Positions 1 to 8,775 of a stretch of DNA of 64,000 bases are shown piece by piece (the stretch's first letter is position 1; every line of letters starts with the position of its first letter). A program made the position numbers and the translations under genes. The notes under the pieces are model-generated. The model had not been told where the DNA came from. It ran no database searches and saw only the letters and a program-made list of their open reading frames with translations. This DNA comes from Mangrovimicrobium sp033283325 (GTDB lineage Bacteria; Pseudomonadota; Gammaproteobacteria; Pseudomonadales; Halieaceae): NCBI GenBank assembly GCA_033283325.1, contig JAWMQO010000003.1:62001-126000 (forward strand), read 5' to 3'.

Positions 1-163
1 CCACACCCGGTCGCCGGGCGAGCTCACGCGCCAGTTGAGCGGCCTCGCGCAGGCGCGGGTCGTCGGCGACTTCAGGGTGAAGGGGAAGGCTGCGCAGCCA
101 GAGATCGAGGTCGATCTCACCCTCGGTAATTTCGGTCAGGTCTGCCTGCCGCACACGTACCAT
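1..163 (-). CDS. relA: RelA, (p)ppGpp synthetase I, N-terminal fragment
   Basis: The reverse strand opens with MVRVRQADLTEI and continues in frame through 54 codons to the window edge, so most of the gene lies outside. The first residues resemble the MVAVR start of E. coli RelA, and relA lies close downstream of cysM in pseudomonads, which supports the name. RelA makes ppGpp on stalled ribosomes. The catalytic region is not in the window. The start ATG lies 1 base after the cysM stop, with GGGGA just upstream as ribosome binding site, so the two genes are probably co-transcribed. The identification rests on a short N-terminus plus gene order. Confidence 0.72.
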   Translation of the reverse strand, partial: MVRVRQADLTEITEGEIDLDLWLRSLPLHPEVADDPRLREAAQLARELARRPGV

Positions 164-164
164 G

Positions 165-1061
165 TCAGTCCCCGGCGAAAACGCCTGTAGACAGATAGCG
201 GTCTCCGCGGTCGCAGATGATCGCCACGATCACCGCGTTTTCGAGTTCCGCGGACAAGCGCAGGGCCCCGGCGACAGCACCACCGGAGGAAACCCCGCAA
301 AAAATCCCCTCTTCCGCCGCCAGCCGGCGCATGGTGATTTCCGACTCCCGCTGGGAGATATCCAGCACCCGGTCGACCCGCGCCGCGTCGAAGATCGCCG
401 GCAGGTAGGCCTGGGGCCAACGGCGAATGCCCGGGATACTCGAGCCGTCTTCGGGCTGCAGGCCGACAATGGTGATATCGGGATTTTGCTGCTTGAGATA
501 GGCCGAACAGCCCATGATCGTACCGGTCGTTCCCATCGAACTGACCAGGTGGGTAATGCTGCCACCGGTCTGTGCCCAGAGTTCCGGGCCGGTGCCGGTG
601 AGGTGGGCGCGGGGGTTATCCGGGTTGCCGAACTGGTCCAGCACCCGGCCCTCACCGCGTTCTTCCATTGCCCTTGCGAGGTCGCGAGCGCCCTCCATGC
701 CCTCTTCCTGGGTCACTTCCACCAGCTCTGCGCCATAAGCCGCCATGGCCAGCTTGCGCTCGTCGCTCATGTGTGAAGGCATGATCAGTACCAGCCGGTA
801 GCCGCGGATCGCCGCCGCCATGGCCAGGGCGATACCGGTATTGCCGCTGGTGGCCTCGATCAGGGTATCGCCGGGGCGAATGTCGCCGCGGGCCTCCGCT
901 TCGCTGATCATGCTGAGGGCCGGGCGGTCCTTGACCGAACCCGCCGGGTTGTTGCCCTCCAGTTTCAGGAGCAGGGTATTGCTGGTCTCGCCCTGCATTC
1001 GCTGCAGGCGCACCAGGGGCGTGTTGCCGATACAGGCTTCGATGGTGGGATAGTCGCGCAT
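165..1061 (-). CDS. cysM: Cysteine synthase B (O-acetylserine sulfhydrylase B)
   Basis: 298 residues, close to the family length. This PLP enzyme makes cysteine from O-acetylserine and sulfide or thiosulfate. The PLP lysine lies in NNPAGSVKDRPALSM, the substrate loop in EATSGNTGIAL, and the phosphate-binding loop in SSMGTTGTIMG. The ending AIICDRGDRYLSTGVF is typical of CysM rather than CysK. I chose the ATG giving MRDYPTIEACIGNTPLVRL because upstream in-frame starts run into recO and precede residues not found in the family. The gene sits 31 bases after recO and 1 base before relA on the same strand. Confidence 0.93.
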   Translation of the reverse strand: MRDYPTIEACIGNTPLVRLQRMQGETSNTLLLKLEGNNPAGSVKDRPALSMISEAEARGDIRPGDTLIEATSGNTGIALAMAAAIRGYRLVLIMPSHMSDERKLAMAAYGAELVEVTQEEGMEGARDLARAMEERGEGRVLDQFGNPDNPRAHLTGTGPELWAQTGGSITHLVSSMGTTGTIMGCSAYLKQQNPDITIVGLQPEDGSSIPGIRRWPQAYLPAIFDAARVDRVLDISQRESEITMRRLAAEEGIFCGVSSGGAVAGALRLSAELENAVIVAIICDRGDRYLSTGVFAGD

Positions 1062-1092
1062 AGGAACTCTGACGTCACAATCGAGGGGGAGT

Positions 1093-1860
1093 TTACCCTG
1101 TCCTGCCGGACTCTGCATGATCCCCGGCCGGGCCCTCGGGAGAGCCCCTGGGAGCACCCTTGCGGAAGCCGCGAAAGAGCTCGCGGCTCTTCAGGGGCTC
1201 GGGACCCAGGTGTACCGCCAACGCCTGGCGTAACAGGCGTTTTGCGGTGCGACCGGCGGGCCCGCCGAACTCCCCCCGCCCAATGGCGAGGAGGTCCACT
1301 CCGGGATAGACAGGGGCTGCTCCAGCGGGTGCAGTTACCAGACCGAGGTCCGGGTCGAACAGGTACCAGGCATCTTCACGCAGGGGGCTGCCATCGCGGC
1401 CGTCCGCGTCGAGAGAGAAACTGTAGCCCAGTTCGTCCAGCAAGCCCAGCTCAAAAGCACGCAGCACCCGGTCCAGCACAACCCCTTCGGCGAGCTCGGC
1501 AAGCGCCGAAGCGTAGGCCGCAAACAGTGCCGGGTGGGGGTCGTGCCGATGTAACAGCCGCATCAGTAGCTCGTTGAGGTACATCGCGCTGTACAGCGCC
1601 TCCCCGCGCAGGCGAGTCGCGGAACCCGCCACCTCTACCTGGGTCAGGGTTTTCAGTTCCTGGCGCCCGCTGAAGGAGAGCAGCAGCGGAATGAAAGGTT
1701 GCAGGAGGGCGGAGCTGCTGCCGCCGCGGGCCCGCCGCCGCACCCCCTTGGCCACCAGGCTGAGGCGCCCCTGCTCGGCAGAAAACACCTCCAGCAGCAG
1801 GCTGGTGTCACGGTAGGGCCGCTGGTGCAGGATGAATGCCGGCTGCAACTGGACGCGCAT
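1093..1860 (-). CDS. recO: DNA repair protein RecO
   Basis: 255 residues. RecO works with RecR to load RecA on SSB-coated gaps. The N-terminal OB fold is recognisable in MRVQLQPAFILHQRPYRDTS followed by LLEVFSAEQGRLSLVAKGVRR, with a helical C-terminal part. The stop-to-start distance from era is 5 bases, the usual era-recO arrangement. The C-terminal 20 residues are rich in G, P and E and look less conserved. In most gammaproteobacteria pdxJ follows recO; here cysM follows instead. Confidence 0.93.
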   Translation of the reverse strand: MRVQLQPAFILHQRPYRDTSLLLEVFSAEQGRLSLVAKGVRRRARGGSSSALLQPFIPLLLSFSGRQELKTLTQVEVAGSATRLRGEALYSAMYLNELLMRLLHRHDPHPALFAAYASALAELAEGVVLDRVLRAFELGLLDELGYSFSLDADGRDGSPLREDAWYLFDPDLGLVTAPAGAAPVYPGVDLLAIGRGEFGGPAGRTAKRLLRQALAVHLGPEPLKSRELFRGFRKGAPRGSPEGPAGDHAESGRTG

Positions 1861-1865
1861 GGCTC

Positions 1866-2765
1866 TCAGAAATCGTCGTAACCCAGGCTGCGCAGGGCGC
1901 GTTCGTCGTCCGACCAGCCACGGCGCACTTTCACCCAGAGCCGCAGCATCACCTTGCTGTCGAACAGGCGCTCCATGTCGCGGCGTGCCTCCGTGCCGAT
2001 GGAGCGCAGGCGGGCGCCTTTCTCGCCGATGAGGATTTTCTTCTGCCCCTCGCGCTCGACGAAGATCAGCGCGGATATATGTACCGTCTCCCCTTCCAGT
2101 GCAAAGGCCTCGATTTCCACCGCCACCGAATAGGGCAACTCGTCGCCAAGCTGGCGCATGATCTTTTCGCGCACGATTTCCGCCGCGAGGAAGCGTTGGC
2201 TGCGGTCGGTAATCTGCTCTTCAGGGAAGAAGTGTTCGGATTCGGGCAGGAAACGCAGGATCTCCTGCTCCAGTTCGGCCACATTGTGGTTGCGCAGTGC
2301 GGAAAGCGGCAGGATGGCCTCGAAATTGCCACGCTGGGTGAGTTGCTCCAGCTGCGGCAGCAACTGGGTCTTGTCCTCCAGCAGGTCCACCTTGTTCACC
2401 ACCAGCAGGGTGGGTAACCCGGCGGCCTCGACCTGTTCGAGCACCATTTCGTCCTCGTCGGTCCAGGCGCTGCGGTCCACCAGCATCACCACCACGTCGA
2501 CATCGCGCAGGGCGCTGCTGGCGGCGCGGTTCATGTAGCGATTGATGGCCTTGCCCTCGGCGCGGTGCAAGCCCGGGGTGTCGACAAAGATGATCTGGTT
2601 GTCGCCCTCGGTCTTGATCCCCAGCACCTGGTGCCGGGTGGTCTGGGGCTTGCGTGAGGTGATGCTGATCTTCTGCCCGAGCAGGTGATTGAGCAGGGTC
2701 GACTTGCCCACGTTGGGGCGACCGACGATGGCCACGTAGCCAGTGCGTTTGCGCTTATTTGCCAT
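1866..2765 (-). CDS. era: GTPase Era, 16S rRNA maturation
   Basis: 299 residues, full length. Era binds the 3' end of 16S rRNA and links ribosome assembly to growth. The GTPase domain shows G1 GRPNVGKST (about residues 15-23), G3 DTPG and G4 NKVD. The C-terminal KH domain covers roughly residues 205-290 and contains ILIGEKGARLRSIGTEAR. The start ATG overlaps the end of rnc by 11 bases, so translation is likely coupled to RNase III. Confidence 0.97.
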   Translation of the reverse strand: MANKRKRTGYVAIVGRPNVGKSTLLNHLLGQKISITSRKPQTTRHQVLGIKTEGDNQIIFVDTPGLHRAEGKAINRYMNRAASSALRDVDVVVMLVDRSAWTDEDEMVLEQVEAAGLPTLLVVNKVDLLEDKTQLLPQLEQLTQRGNFEAILPLSALRNHNVAELEQEILRFLPESEHFFPEEQITDRSQRFLAAEIVREKIMRQLGDELPYSVAVEIEAFALEGETVHISALIFVEREGQKKILIGEKGARLRSIGTEARRDMERLFDSKVMLRLWVKVRRGWSDDERALRSLGYDDF

Positions 2766-3450
2766 GGGATTCCAGCCGCTGCAGGGCGGACTCCGCCGCC
2801 GCCTGCTCCGCCTTTCGCCGGCTCTTGCCGCTACCCTCGACGACGAGTTGCGGCCTGCTCACCCGGCAGGCGACCTGGAAATGCTGGTCGTGATCGCGAC
2901 CTCGCACATCGACCAGTTCGTACTCCGGCAGTGGATTGCCGCGCCCCTGGAGGAATTCCTGCAGGCGGGTCTTGGGGTCCTTGGCCACCGCTTCGATGCT
3001 CAGCTCGTCGAGGCGCTCGCCATACCAGGCCAGCACGCAGCGCCGGCATTCAGCGAGGTCGGCATCGAGGAAAATCGCGCCCGCCACCGCCTCCAGCGCA
3101 TCGGCGAGAATCGAGCTGCGTCGCTGGCCGCCGCTTTTCTTCTCTCCACCGCCGAGCCGCAGTTGCAACCCGAGATCGAGGTCACGGGCGAGCCGGGCAA
3201 GGGTGTCCCCCTTGACCAGTGACGCGCGCAGCCGGCTGAGATCGCCTTCATGGGCGTCAGGGAACTTGTCGTAAAGCACTTCGGCGATGATGTGGTTGAC
3301 GATCGAATCGCCGAGAAATTCAAGCCGTTCGTTATTCTGGCTGCCGCAACTGCGGTGGGTGAGCGCGAGTGTCAGCAGTTGCTCATCGGCAAAGCGATAA
3401 CCGAGCCGCTGCTGCAATTCCGACAGTTGTCGCGCCCCGTCGCCACTCAC
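2755..3450 (-). CDS. rnc: Ribonuclease III
   Basis: 231 residues from a GTG start. RNase III cuts double-stranded RNA in rRNA precursors and some mRNAs. The signature NERLEFLGDSIV is about residues 36-47, the second acidic site lies in DALEAVAGAIFLD, and a double-stranded RNA-binding domain covers about residues 155-225. The reading frame stays open far upstream in another gene's shadow, but VSGDGARQLSELQQRLGY is the natural N-terminus. The GTG overlaps the stop of the preceding DUF4845 gene as GTGA, indicating coupling. Confidence 0.95.
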   Translation of the reverse strand: MSGDGARQLSELQQRLGYRFADEQLLTLALTHRSCGSQNNERLEFLGDSIVNHIIAEVLYDKFPDAHEGDLSRLRASLVKGDTLARLARDLDLGLQLRLGGGEKKSGGQRRSSILADALEAVAGAIFLDADLAECRRCVLAWYGERLDELSIEAVAKDPKTRLQEFLQGRGNPLPEYELVDVRGRDHDQHFQVACRVSRPQLVVEGSGKSRRKAEQAAAESALQRLESHGK

Positions 3451-3833
3451 TGGATATTCGGCTGCCCGACCACGAACTTGAGGTCGTCGAATTTCATCAC
3501 CGCGTCGATACGCCAGAACAGGGGCACTCGCGCCTCGTAACTGGCATCGATGTAGGTCACGCCTTTCTCGCGATAGACTTCGACGTCCTTGGTCTTGATG
3601 GCGTAGATCTGGTTGGTGATGAAGAGCCTGTCGATGCGCCGGCGAATCGCCGACAGCGTTGTAGTGCCCGGTTGGTGCTCCGAGGCCGTCTGGGTGACGA
3701 TATCCTTGATTGAAAGGTATTCCACGTAATGCGGCACCATCTTGACGAAACACATGATGTAAAAGCCGGCCATGATCGCGACGATCAACATGCCCGGTAG
3801 CCCCATACCCCTTTGACGCTGCGGTGTACGCAT
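3447..3833 (-). CDS. DUF4845 single-pass membrane protein
   Basis: 128 residues. After a short basic start (MRTPQRQRGMG) comes one membrane segment, about residues 13-32 (LIVAIMAGFYIMCFVKMVPHY), then a soluble domain of about 95 residues that probably faces the periplasm. The opening resembles the pilin-like start typical of DUF4845 proteins. The family is conserved between lepB and rnc in Pseudomonas relatives, which is the position here. Function is not established. It overlaps rnc by 4 bases and follows lepB by 23. Confidence 0.85.
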   Translation of the reverse strand: MRTPQRQRGMGLPGMLIVAIMAGFYIMCFVKMVPHYVEYLSIKDIVTQTASEHQPGTTTLSAIRRRIDRLFITNQIYAIKTKDVEVYREKGVTYIDASYEARVPLFWRIDAVMKFDDLKFVVGQPNIQ

Positions 3834-3856
3834 CTCCCTGCCCCTTGTCTATATAG

Positions 3857-4705
3857 TCATTTTATCGTGCCGACCCGGTCGAAACTGGGAATGCTGAGGA
3901 AAGACTCCCAGTGCATCCAGACGGCGAACGCTTTTCCTACTATATCCTTTTCCGGCACCTGACCCCACACCCGACTGTCCGAACTATTATCGCGATTGTC
4001 ACCCATCATGAAATAGTGTCCGGGCTTGACCACCACGGAGAATTGCTCGGGTGGGCGTGCATCGCTGGTCTGCATGGTGAAACGGGCGTCGCCCAGTTCC
4101 TCGACACCCAGACGAGTGTTGAAACCGCGGCCCGGCGTAATCGCCACGTCCTCGTGGGAGATGGCCTTGCCGTTGATGAACAGCCGCTTGTCGCGGTAGG
4201 TGACGGTATCCCCGGGAAGTCCGATGACCCGCTTGATGAAGTAGGTGTCGTTCATGTGCGGCGGGAAGAACACCATCACATCCCCGCGCTCGGGTTCACC
4301 GACATCCAGCACCTTGGTCCGGGTCACCGGCAGGCGGATGCCATAGGTGAATTTGTTGACCAGGATGTAGTCGCCCACTTCCAGGGTGGGCACCATCGAT
4401 GAGGAGGGAATCTGGAAGGGCTCGACGATGAACGAGCGGAGCACGAAGACCACCAGCAAGACCGGGAAGAAGGAGCGGGCATATTCCACCAACACCGGCT
4501 CGGCGGCGCTGTCCGCCACCCGCGCCTGGAACTGGCTGGCCTGGGGGTGACCGTCGCTTCCCCAGTTGGGGTATTCCTGCTGCAGGGCAGCAATCGTCTG
4601 CTTTCTGCCGGGGGCCAGAAACAGTGCATCCAGCAACCAGATCAGGCCCGAACCGGCGACCAGGATGGTCAGGATCAGGGGAAAGTCGATATTCACTCCG
4701 CTCAT
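3857..4705 (-). CDS. lepB: Signal peptidase I
   Basis: 282 residues. LepB removes Sec and Tat signal peptides at the outer face of the inner membrane. Two N-terminal membrane segments (about residues 8-30 and 79-95) flank a short cytoplasmic loop. The catalytic serine is S103 in IPSSSMVPTL and the general base K158 in YFIKRVIGLPGD. The C-terminal box MMGDNRDNSSDSR is present. Its ATG overlaps the lepA stop by one base (TGATG), so lepA and lepB are translationally coupled as in E. coli. Confidence 0.96.
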   Translation of the reverse strand: MSGVNIDFPLILTILVAGSGLIWLLDALFLAPGRKQTIAALQQEYPNWGSDGHPQASQFQARVADSAAEPVLVEYARSFFPVLLVVFVLRSFIVEPFQIPSSSMVPTLEVGDYILVNKFTYGIRLPVTRTKVLDVGEPERGDVMVFFPPHMNDTYFIKRVIGLPGDTVTYRDKRLFINGKAISHEDVAITPGRGFNTRLGVEELGDARFTMQTSDARPPEQFSVVVKPGHYFMMGDNRDNSSDSRVWGQVPEKDIVGKAFAVWMHWESFLSIPSFDRVGTIK

Positions 4706-6504
4706 CAGCTATCTACCTTGAGTACTGCGAGGAAAGCCGACTGGGGAATCTCGACCCGGCCCACCTGCTTCATGCGTTTCTTGCCCGCTTTTTGTTTTTC
4801 CAGCAACTTGCGCTTACGGGTCACGTCCCCACCGTAGCACTTTGCCGTCACATTCTTGCGCAAGGCCTTTACCGTCTGGCGCGCCACGACTTTGCCGCCT
4901 ACCGCGGCCTGGATGGCCACGTCGAACATCTGCCGCGGGATCAGTTCTTTCATTTTTTCTGTCAGCGCGCGGCCCCGGTACTGTACCTGGTCCCGGTGCA
5001 CGATGACCGCCAGGGCATCCACCCGCTCACCGTTGATCATCACGTCCAGCCTGGCGAGGCTGGCGGCCTCGAAACGCTCGAAGCTGTAATCGAGGGAGGC
5101 GTAGCCGCGGCTGACGGACTTCAGGCGGTCAAAGAAGTCTAACACCACCTCCGCCATGGGAATATCGTAGATGACCTGGACCTGGGCGCCAAGGAACTGC
5201 ATGTCCACCTGTACACCGCGCTTCTCCACACAGAGGGTGATTACGCTGCCGAGGTAATCCTGCGGCACCAGGATGGAGCAGCGGGCGATGGGCTCGCGCA
5301 TCTCCTCGATATCGCCGGGGTCCGGTAGGGCCGAGGGGTTGTCCACGTGGATCACTTCTCCGCCTTTGCCCACCACCTCGTAAATCACCGTCGGCGCGGT
5401 GGTGATCAGGTCGAGGTCGTATTCGCGCTCCAGGCGCTCCTGAATGATCTCCATGTGCAGCATGCCGAGGAAGCCGCAGCGGAAGCCGAAGCCGAGGGCG
5501 TCGGAGGTCTCCGGTTCGTAGAACAGGGACGCGTCGTTGAGGGTCAGCTTGGCGAGGGCGTCACGGAAGTCCTCGTAGTCGTCCGAGGAGACAGTGAAGA
5601 TACCGGCGTAGACCTGCGGCTTTACCCGCTGGAAGCCGGGCAGCGCCGGCACGTTGGGGTGCGCCGCGCTGACCAGGGTATCGCCCACCGGGGCGCCCTG
5701 GATTTCCTTGATCCCGGCCACCACGAAGCCCACTTCGCCGGCCTGCAACTGGCCGGTTTCCACCCGCTTGGGCGTGAAGATGCCGATATTGTCCACCTGG
5801 TGCACCTTGCCGGTGGATTTGGGCATGAACTTGTCGCGCTTGCGCAGCACTCCCTGCTTGACCCGCACCAGCGAGACCACGCCGAGGTAGTTGTCGAACC
5901 AGCTGTCGATGATCAGCGCCTGCAGCGGCGCCTCCCTGTCACCCTCCGGCGGGGGGATATTGGCGACCAGGTACTCCAGCGCGTCCTCGATGCCGAGCCC
6001 GGTCTTGGCACTGACCGGGCAGGCCTCGGTGGCGTCGAGGCCGATGATCTCCTCGATCTCTTTCTTGACCTTGTCTGGGTCGGCCTGGGGCAGGTCCATC
6101 TTGTTAAGGATGGGCAGCACTTCCAGGCCCTGTTCGATGGCGGTGTAGCAATTGGCGACGGACTGGGCCTCAACGCCCTGCCCCGCATCCACCACCAGCA
6201 GGGCGCCTTCGCAGGCGGACAGGGAGCGGGACACCTCGTAGGAAAAGTCGACGTGGCCGGGGGTGTCGATGAAGTTGAGCTGGTACACCTGGCCGTCCCG
6301 CGCCTGGTAGTCCAGGGTCACGCTCTGGGCCTTGATGGTGATGCCGCGCTCGCGCTCGATATCCATGGAGTCGAGCACCTGTTCGGCCATCTCCCGGTCG
6401 CTGAGGCCGCCGCAGACCTGGATGAAGCGATCCGCCAGGGTCGACTTGCCGTGGTCGATATGGGCGATGATCGAGAAATTGCGGATGTGTTGGAGGTCGC
6501 TCAC
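4705..6504 (-). CDS. lepA: Elongation factor 4 (LepA), ribosome-associated GTPase
   Basis: 599 residues, the usual length. LepA is a translational GTPase related to EF-G that acts in translation initiation and 30S biogenesis. Motifs: G1 AHIDHGKSTLADR, G2 RGITIKAQS, G3 DTPGHVDF, G4 NKMD. The C-terminal LepA domain ends MKQVGRVEIPQSAFLAVLKV. The gap upstream (6505-6693) contains a possible -10 (TACAAT on the minus strand, 6583-6588), so lepA-lepB-rnc-era-recO may have a promoter separate from the rpoE operon. Confidence 0.97.
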   Translation of the reverse strand: MSDLQHIRNFSIIAHIDHGKSTLADRFIQVCGGLSDREMAEQVLDSMDIERERGITIKAQSVTLDYQARDGQVYQLNFIDTPGHVDFSYEVSRSLSACEGALLVVDAGQGVEAQSVANCYTAIEQGLEVLPILNKMDLPQADPDKVKKEIEEIIGLDATEACPVSAKTGLGIEDALEYLVANIPPPEGDREAPLQALIIDSWFDNYLGVVSLVRVKQGVLRKRDKFMPKSTGKVHQVDNIGIFTPKRVETGQLQAGEVGFVVAGIKEIQGAPVGDTLVSAAHPNVPALPGFQRVKPQVYAGIFTVSSDDYEDFRDALAKLTLNDASLFYEPETSDALGFGFRCGFLGMLHMEIIQERLEREYDLDLITTAPTVIYEVVGKGGEVIHVDNPSALPDPGDIEEMREPIARCSILVPQDYLGSVITLCVEKRGVQVDMQFLGAQVQVIYDIPMAEVVLDFFDRLKSVSRGYASLDYSFERFEAASLARLDVMINGERVDALAVIVHRDQVQYRGRALTEKMKELIPRQMFDVAIQAAVGGKVVARQTVKALRKNVTAKCYGGDVTRKRKLLEKQKAGKKRMKQVGRVEIPQSAFLAVLKVDS

Positions 6505-6693
6505 TGCTCAGGGCTCGGAATGCGGCGCTTGGCGCCGGTGCTGGGCGGGGTGCCGGAGGGGCGGGCCGCCAAAAAACGCGCGATTGTAACGTATAGGGGG
6601 CTTTGCTGCTATCGGGGCCTGATGTGCATATTTGGCGCTCATGCGGGTACCTGTGCAAGCACCGACAGAGCCACCTATTCAGGCGTCCACGCA
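6505..6693. other. Intergenic stretch upstream of lepA
   Basis: No gene is visible here. On the minus strand TACAAT at 6583-6588 could be a -10 for lepA, but no convincing -35 lies 16-18 bases away, so the promoter is only a suggestion. An A-rich run (AAAAAAC) at about 6571-6577 lies close to the possible -10. The rest of the lepA-mucD gap is a long hairpin element. Confidence 0.3.
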
Positions 6694-6831
6694 CAAGCGG
6701 CGGTGCGCCCCGCCCTGGAACACGCCAAAAAGCGTACATCCATGTACAGGCTCGGTCGGCGACGCACCCGATAAAGCGGGGCAGGCTCTCCTGTCGCCTC
6801 ACGGTTCCGAAGCGGGGCGCACCACCGCTTG
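6694..6831 (+). repeat. Long hairpin element E1 (shared core, private arms)
   Basis: Arms 6694-6721 and 6804-6831 pair at 24 of 28 positions. The core begins with A-rich CGCCAAAAAGCG, then a small hairpin GTACA-TCCA-TGTAC, then GGCTCGGTC, then a second hairpin with stem GGCGAC/GTCGCC. Bases 6720-6764 are identical to 13658-13702 (45 nt). Compared with the 13.6 kb copy, a 24-nt segment is inserted in the loop of the second small hairpin (from 6765), before the shared TCCTGTCGCC. The element lies between mucD and lepA, inside a run of same-strand genes. Confidence 0.85.
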
Positions 6832-6847
6832 CGCTCCGAAATTTGAC

Positions 6848-8245
6848 CTATTCTGCCAGTTTCAGGCCTATGAAGAGCGGGGAGCCTCTGCGCATGAGGC
6901 GCAGGGGCACTGAACTGCCCGCCTTCAGGTCCTCCACGGCTTCGGCGAAGGCGGCGACGTTCTTGACTGGGCGGTTGCCGACCAGGGTGATGATGTCGCC
7001 GGGCTGGACGCCGGCTTCGGCGGCGGGGGAGTCGGGGACCAGTTCGCGGACCTGGACGCCGCCGGAGAGGCCCCAGCGTTCCAGTACGTCAGCGGGGGTA
7101 TCGGATACGACCACGCCCAGTTTGCCGCCCTCCTCGCTGGTATCGGCGCCGGCGAGGGTGAAGCTGTCCTCGGCGTCGAGGCCACCGACTTCCACCTTGA
7201 GGGTGCGGCGCTTTTTGTCCCGCAGGACTTCTACCGGCACCCTGGTGCCCGGCGCGATGAGGCCGACCACGTGGGGCAGTTCGCCGGAGCTGCGGATTTC
7301 CTTGCCGTCGAAGCTGAGGATCACATCGCCTTCCTTCAGGCCGGCATCGGCGGCGGGGGTGCCGTCGCCGACCTGTACCACCAGGGCGCCGCGGGGACGC
7401 TCGAGGCCGAAGGATTCGGCGAGGTTGCGGTCCACGTCCTGGATGGTCACCCCGAGCCAGCCGCGGGTCACCCGGCCGTTTTCCATGAGCTGTTCAACCA
7501 CGTTGTGGACCACGCTCACCGGGATCGAGAAGGAGAGGCCGATGGAGCCGCCGCTGCGGGTGAATATCTGTGAGTTCACCCCGACGACTTTGCCGTCGAG
7601 GTTGAACAGCGGGCCGCCCGAGTTGCCCGGGTTGATGGCCACGTCGGTCTGGATGAAGGGTACGTAGTTCTCGTTGTTCTCGGTGGGCAGGCTGCGGCCC
7701 ATGGCGGAGACGATACCGGCGGTCACCGAGTAATCGAGACCGAAGGGTGAACCGATCGCCAGCACCCACTCGCCCACTTCAAGTTCTTCGCCATCGGCCA
7801 GCTCGACCGTCGGCAGGTCGCGGGCGTCCACCCGCAACAGGGCGAGGTCGGAGCGCGGGTCGGTGCCGACCACCTCGGCATCGTATTCGCGGCGGTCGCT
7901 CAGGCGCACGAGCACGCTGGTGGCGCCTTCCACCACGTGGTTGTTGGTGACGATGTAGCCGTCCTCGGAAATGATGAAGCCGGAGCCCATCCCCATCCGC
8001 GAGCGCGGCGTGTTGGGCTGCTGGCCGCGGAACTCGAAGAAGCGGCGCAGGTATTCGGGGATTTCCTCGGGTCCGTACTGGCCGCCACCGCTGGTGGCAT
8101 CGGCCTCGACGATGATCTTGACCACCGCCGGGGAATTGCGTTTGACGATCCCGGTGAATTCCGGGAGTTCGGCCATTGCCACAGTGCTCAGGAGCGCACA
8201 GCAGAACAGGAGGCATACGGAAGTCAGTCTTGTCATCACAGTCAT
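6848..8245 (-). CDS. mucD: Periplasmic serine protease MucD (DegP/HtrA family)
   Basis: 465 residues from the chosen ATG. It degrades misfolded envelope proteins and dampens the sigma-E response. A signal peptide ends near STVAMA. The trypsin-like domain has H103 (NNHVVEGA), D133 (SDLALLRVD) and S209 (NPGNSGGPL). Two PDZ domains follow, roughly residues 245-340 and 360-460. I chose the ATG at 8245 because GGAAGGA lies six bases before it; an upstream ATG would give a signal peptide with an odd leader. It follows rseC as in pseudomonads. Confidence 0.95.
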   Translation of the reverse strand: MTVMTRLTSVCLLFCCALLSTVAMAELPEFTGIVKRNSPAVVKIIVEADATSGGGQYGPEEIPEYLRRFFEFRGQQPNTPRSRMGMGSGFIISEDGYIVTNNHVVEGATSVLVRLSDRREYDAEVVGTDPRSDLALLRVDARDLPTVELADGEELEVGEWVLAIGSPFGLDYSVTAGIVSAMGRSLPTENNENYVPFIQTDVAINPGNSGGPLFNLDGKVVGVNSQIFTRSGGSIGLSFSIPVSVVHNVVEQLMENGRVTRGWLGVTIQDVDRNLAESFGLERPRGALVVQVGDGTPAADAGLKEGDVILSFDGKEIRSSGELPHVVGLIAPGTRVPVEVLRDKKRRTLKVEVGGLDAEDSFTLAGADTSEEGGKLGVVVSDTPADVLERWGLSGGVQVRELVPDSPAAEAGVQPGDIITLVGNRPVKNVAAFAEAVEDLKAGSSVPLRLMRRGSPLFIGLKLAE

Positions 8246-8303
8246 GTGGTCCTTCCAACAGTTTGTTGCAAACAATCGATAGCGCCCGGAGGGGCGGCCT
8301 TTC

Positions 8304-8774
8304 TCAGCTTATGTGCAGGGCCTGGGACGAGCGGATGCTCACCAGGGTCGGGTGCAGGCTGCGATCATCGCGATGCCGTCGCGCGTGATAGCGCACCAGC
8401 AGCACGCCAAGGGAGAAGCCGCCAAGGGCGCCGAGCGCAGCGCCGCCATCCGCAGCGAGCGGCAGCAGGGACGCGCCCAGCGCGGCGAACGCAAGCATAC
8501 ACACCAGGGGGAGCAGGTAGACTACTGCGGAGCCGCGCACGATAACCGACTCGGGAATACTGATGGTGACTTCGTCGCCGACACTGCAGTCAGCGGGCTG
8601 CAGCGCACCGGCGAGCGCCCGCACCAGGGGCTGCCGGCCGGGCATGAGGCGATTCATCAGGCCGTGTCCACAGCCCTGTTGCAGGCTGCAACTGCCGCAG
8701 GTGGTCTTGCGCACGGTTTCCACCCAGACGGCGTCCGCCTCCACCGCCATTACAGTTCCGGTCTCGGTCAGCAT
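8304..8774 (-). CDS. rseC: RseC/MucC, sigma-E regulatory membrane protein
   Basis: 156 residues. The N-terminal part carries the family cysteine cluster (CGSCSLQQGCGHG, about residues 26-38). Two membrane segments follow at about 79-97 and 105-127, then a basic tail. RseC/MucC proteins modulate sigma-E signalling and are linked to the Rsx/Rnf electron-transfer system; the exact role is unsettled. Its start lies one base after the rseB stop. Confidence 0.9.
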   Translation of the reverse strand: MLTETGTVMAVEADAVWVETVRKTTCGSCSLQQGCGHGLMNRLMPGRQPLVRALAGALQPADCSVGDEVTISIPESVIVRGSAVVYLLPLVCMLAFAALGASLLPLAADGGAALGALGGFSLGVLLVRYHARRHRDDRSLHPTLVSIRSSQALHIS

Positions 8775-8775
8775 G

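Noticed and set aside
5347..6774. 475-codon open frame on the plus strand
   Set aside because: It is antisense to lepA, has histidine/glycine/valine-rich sequence typical of a shadow, and no family motif.
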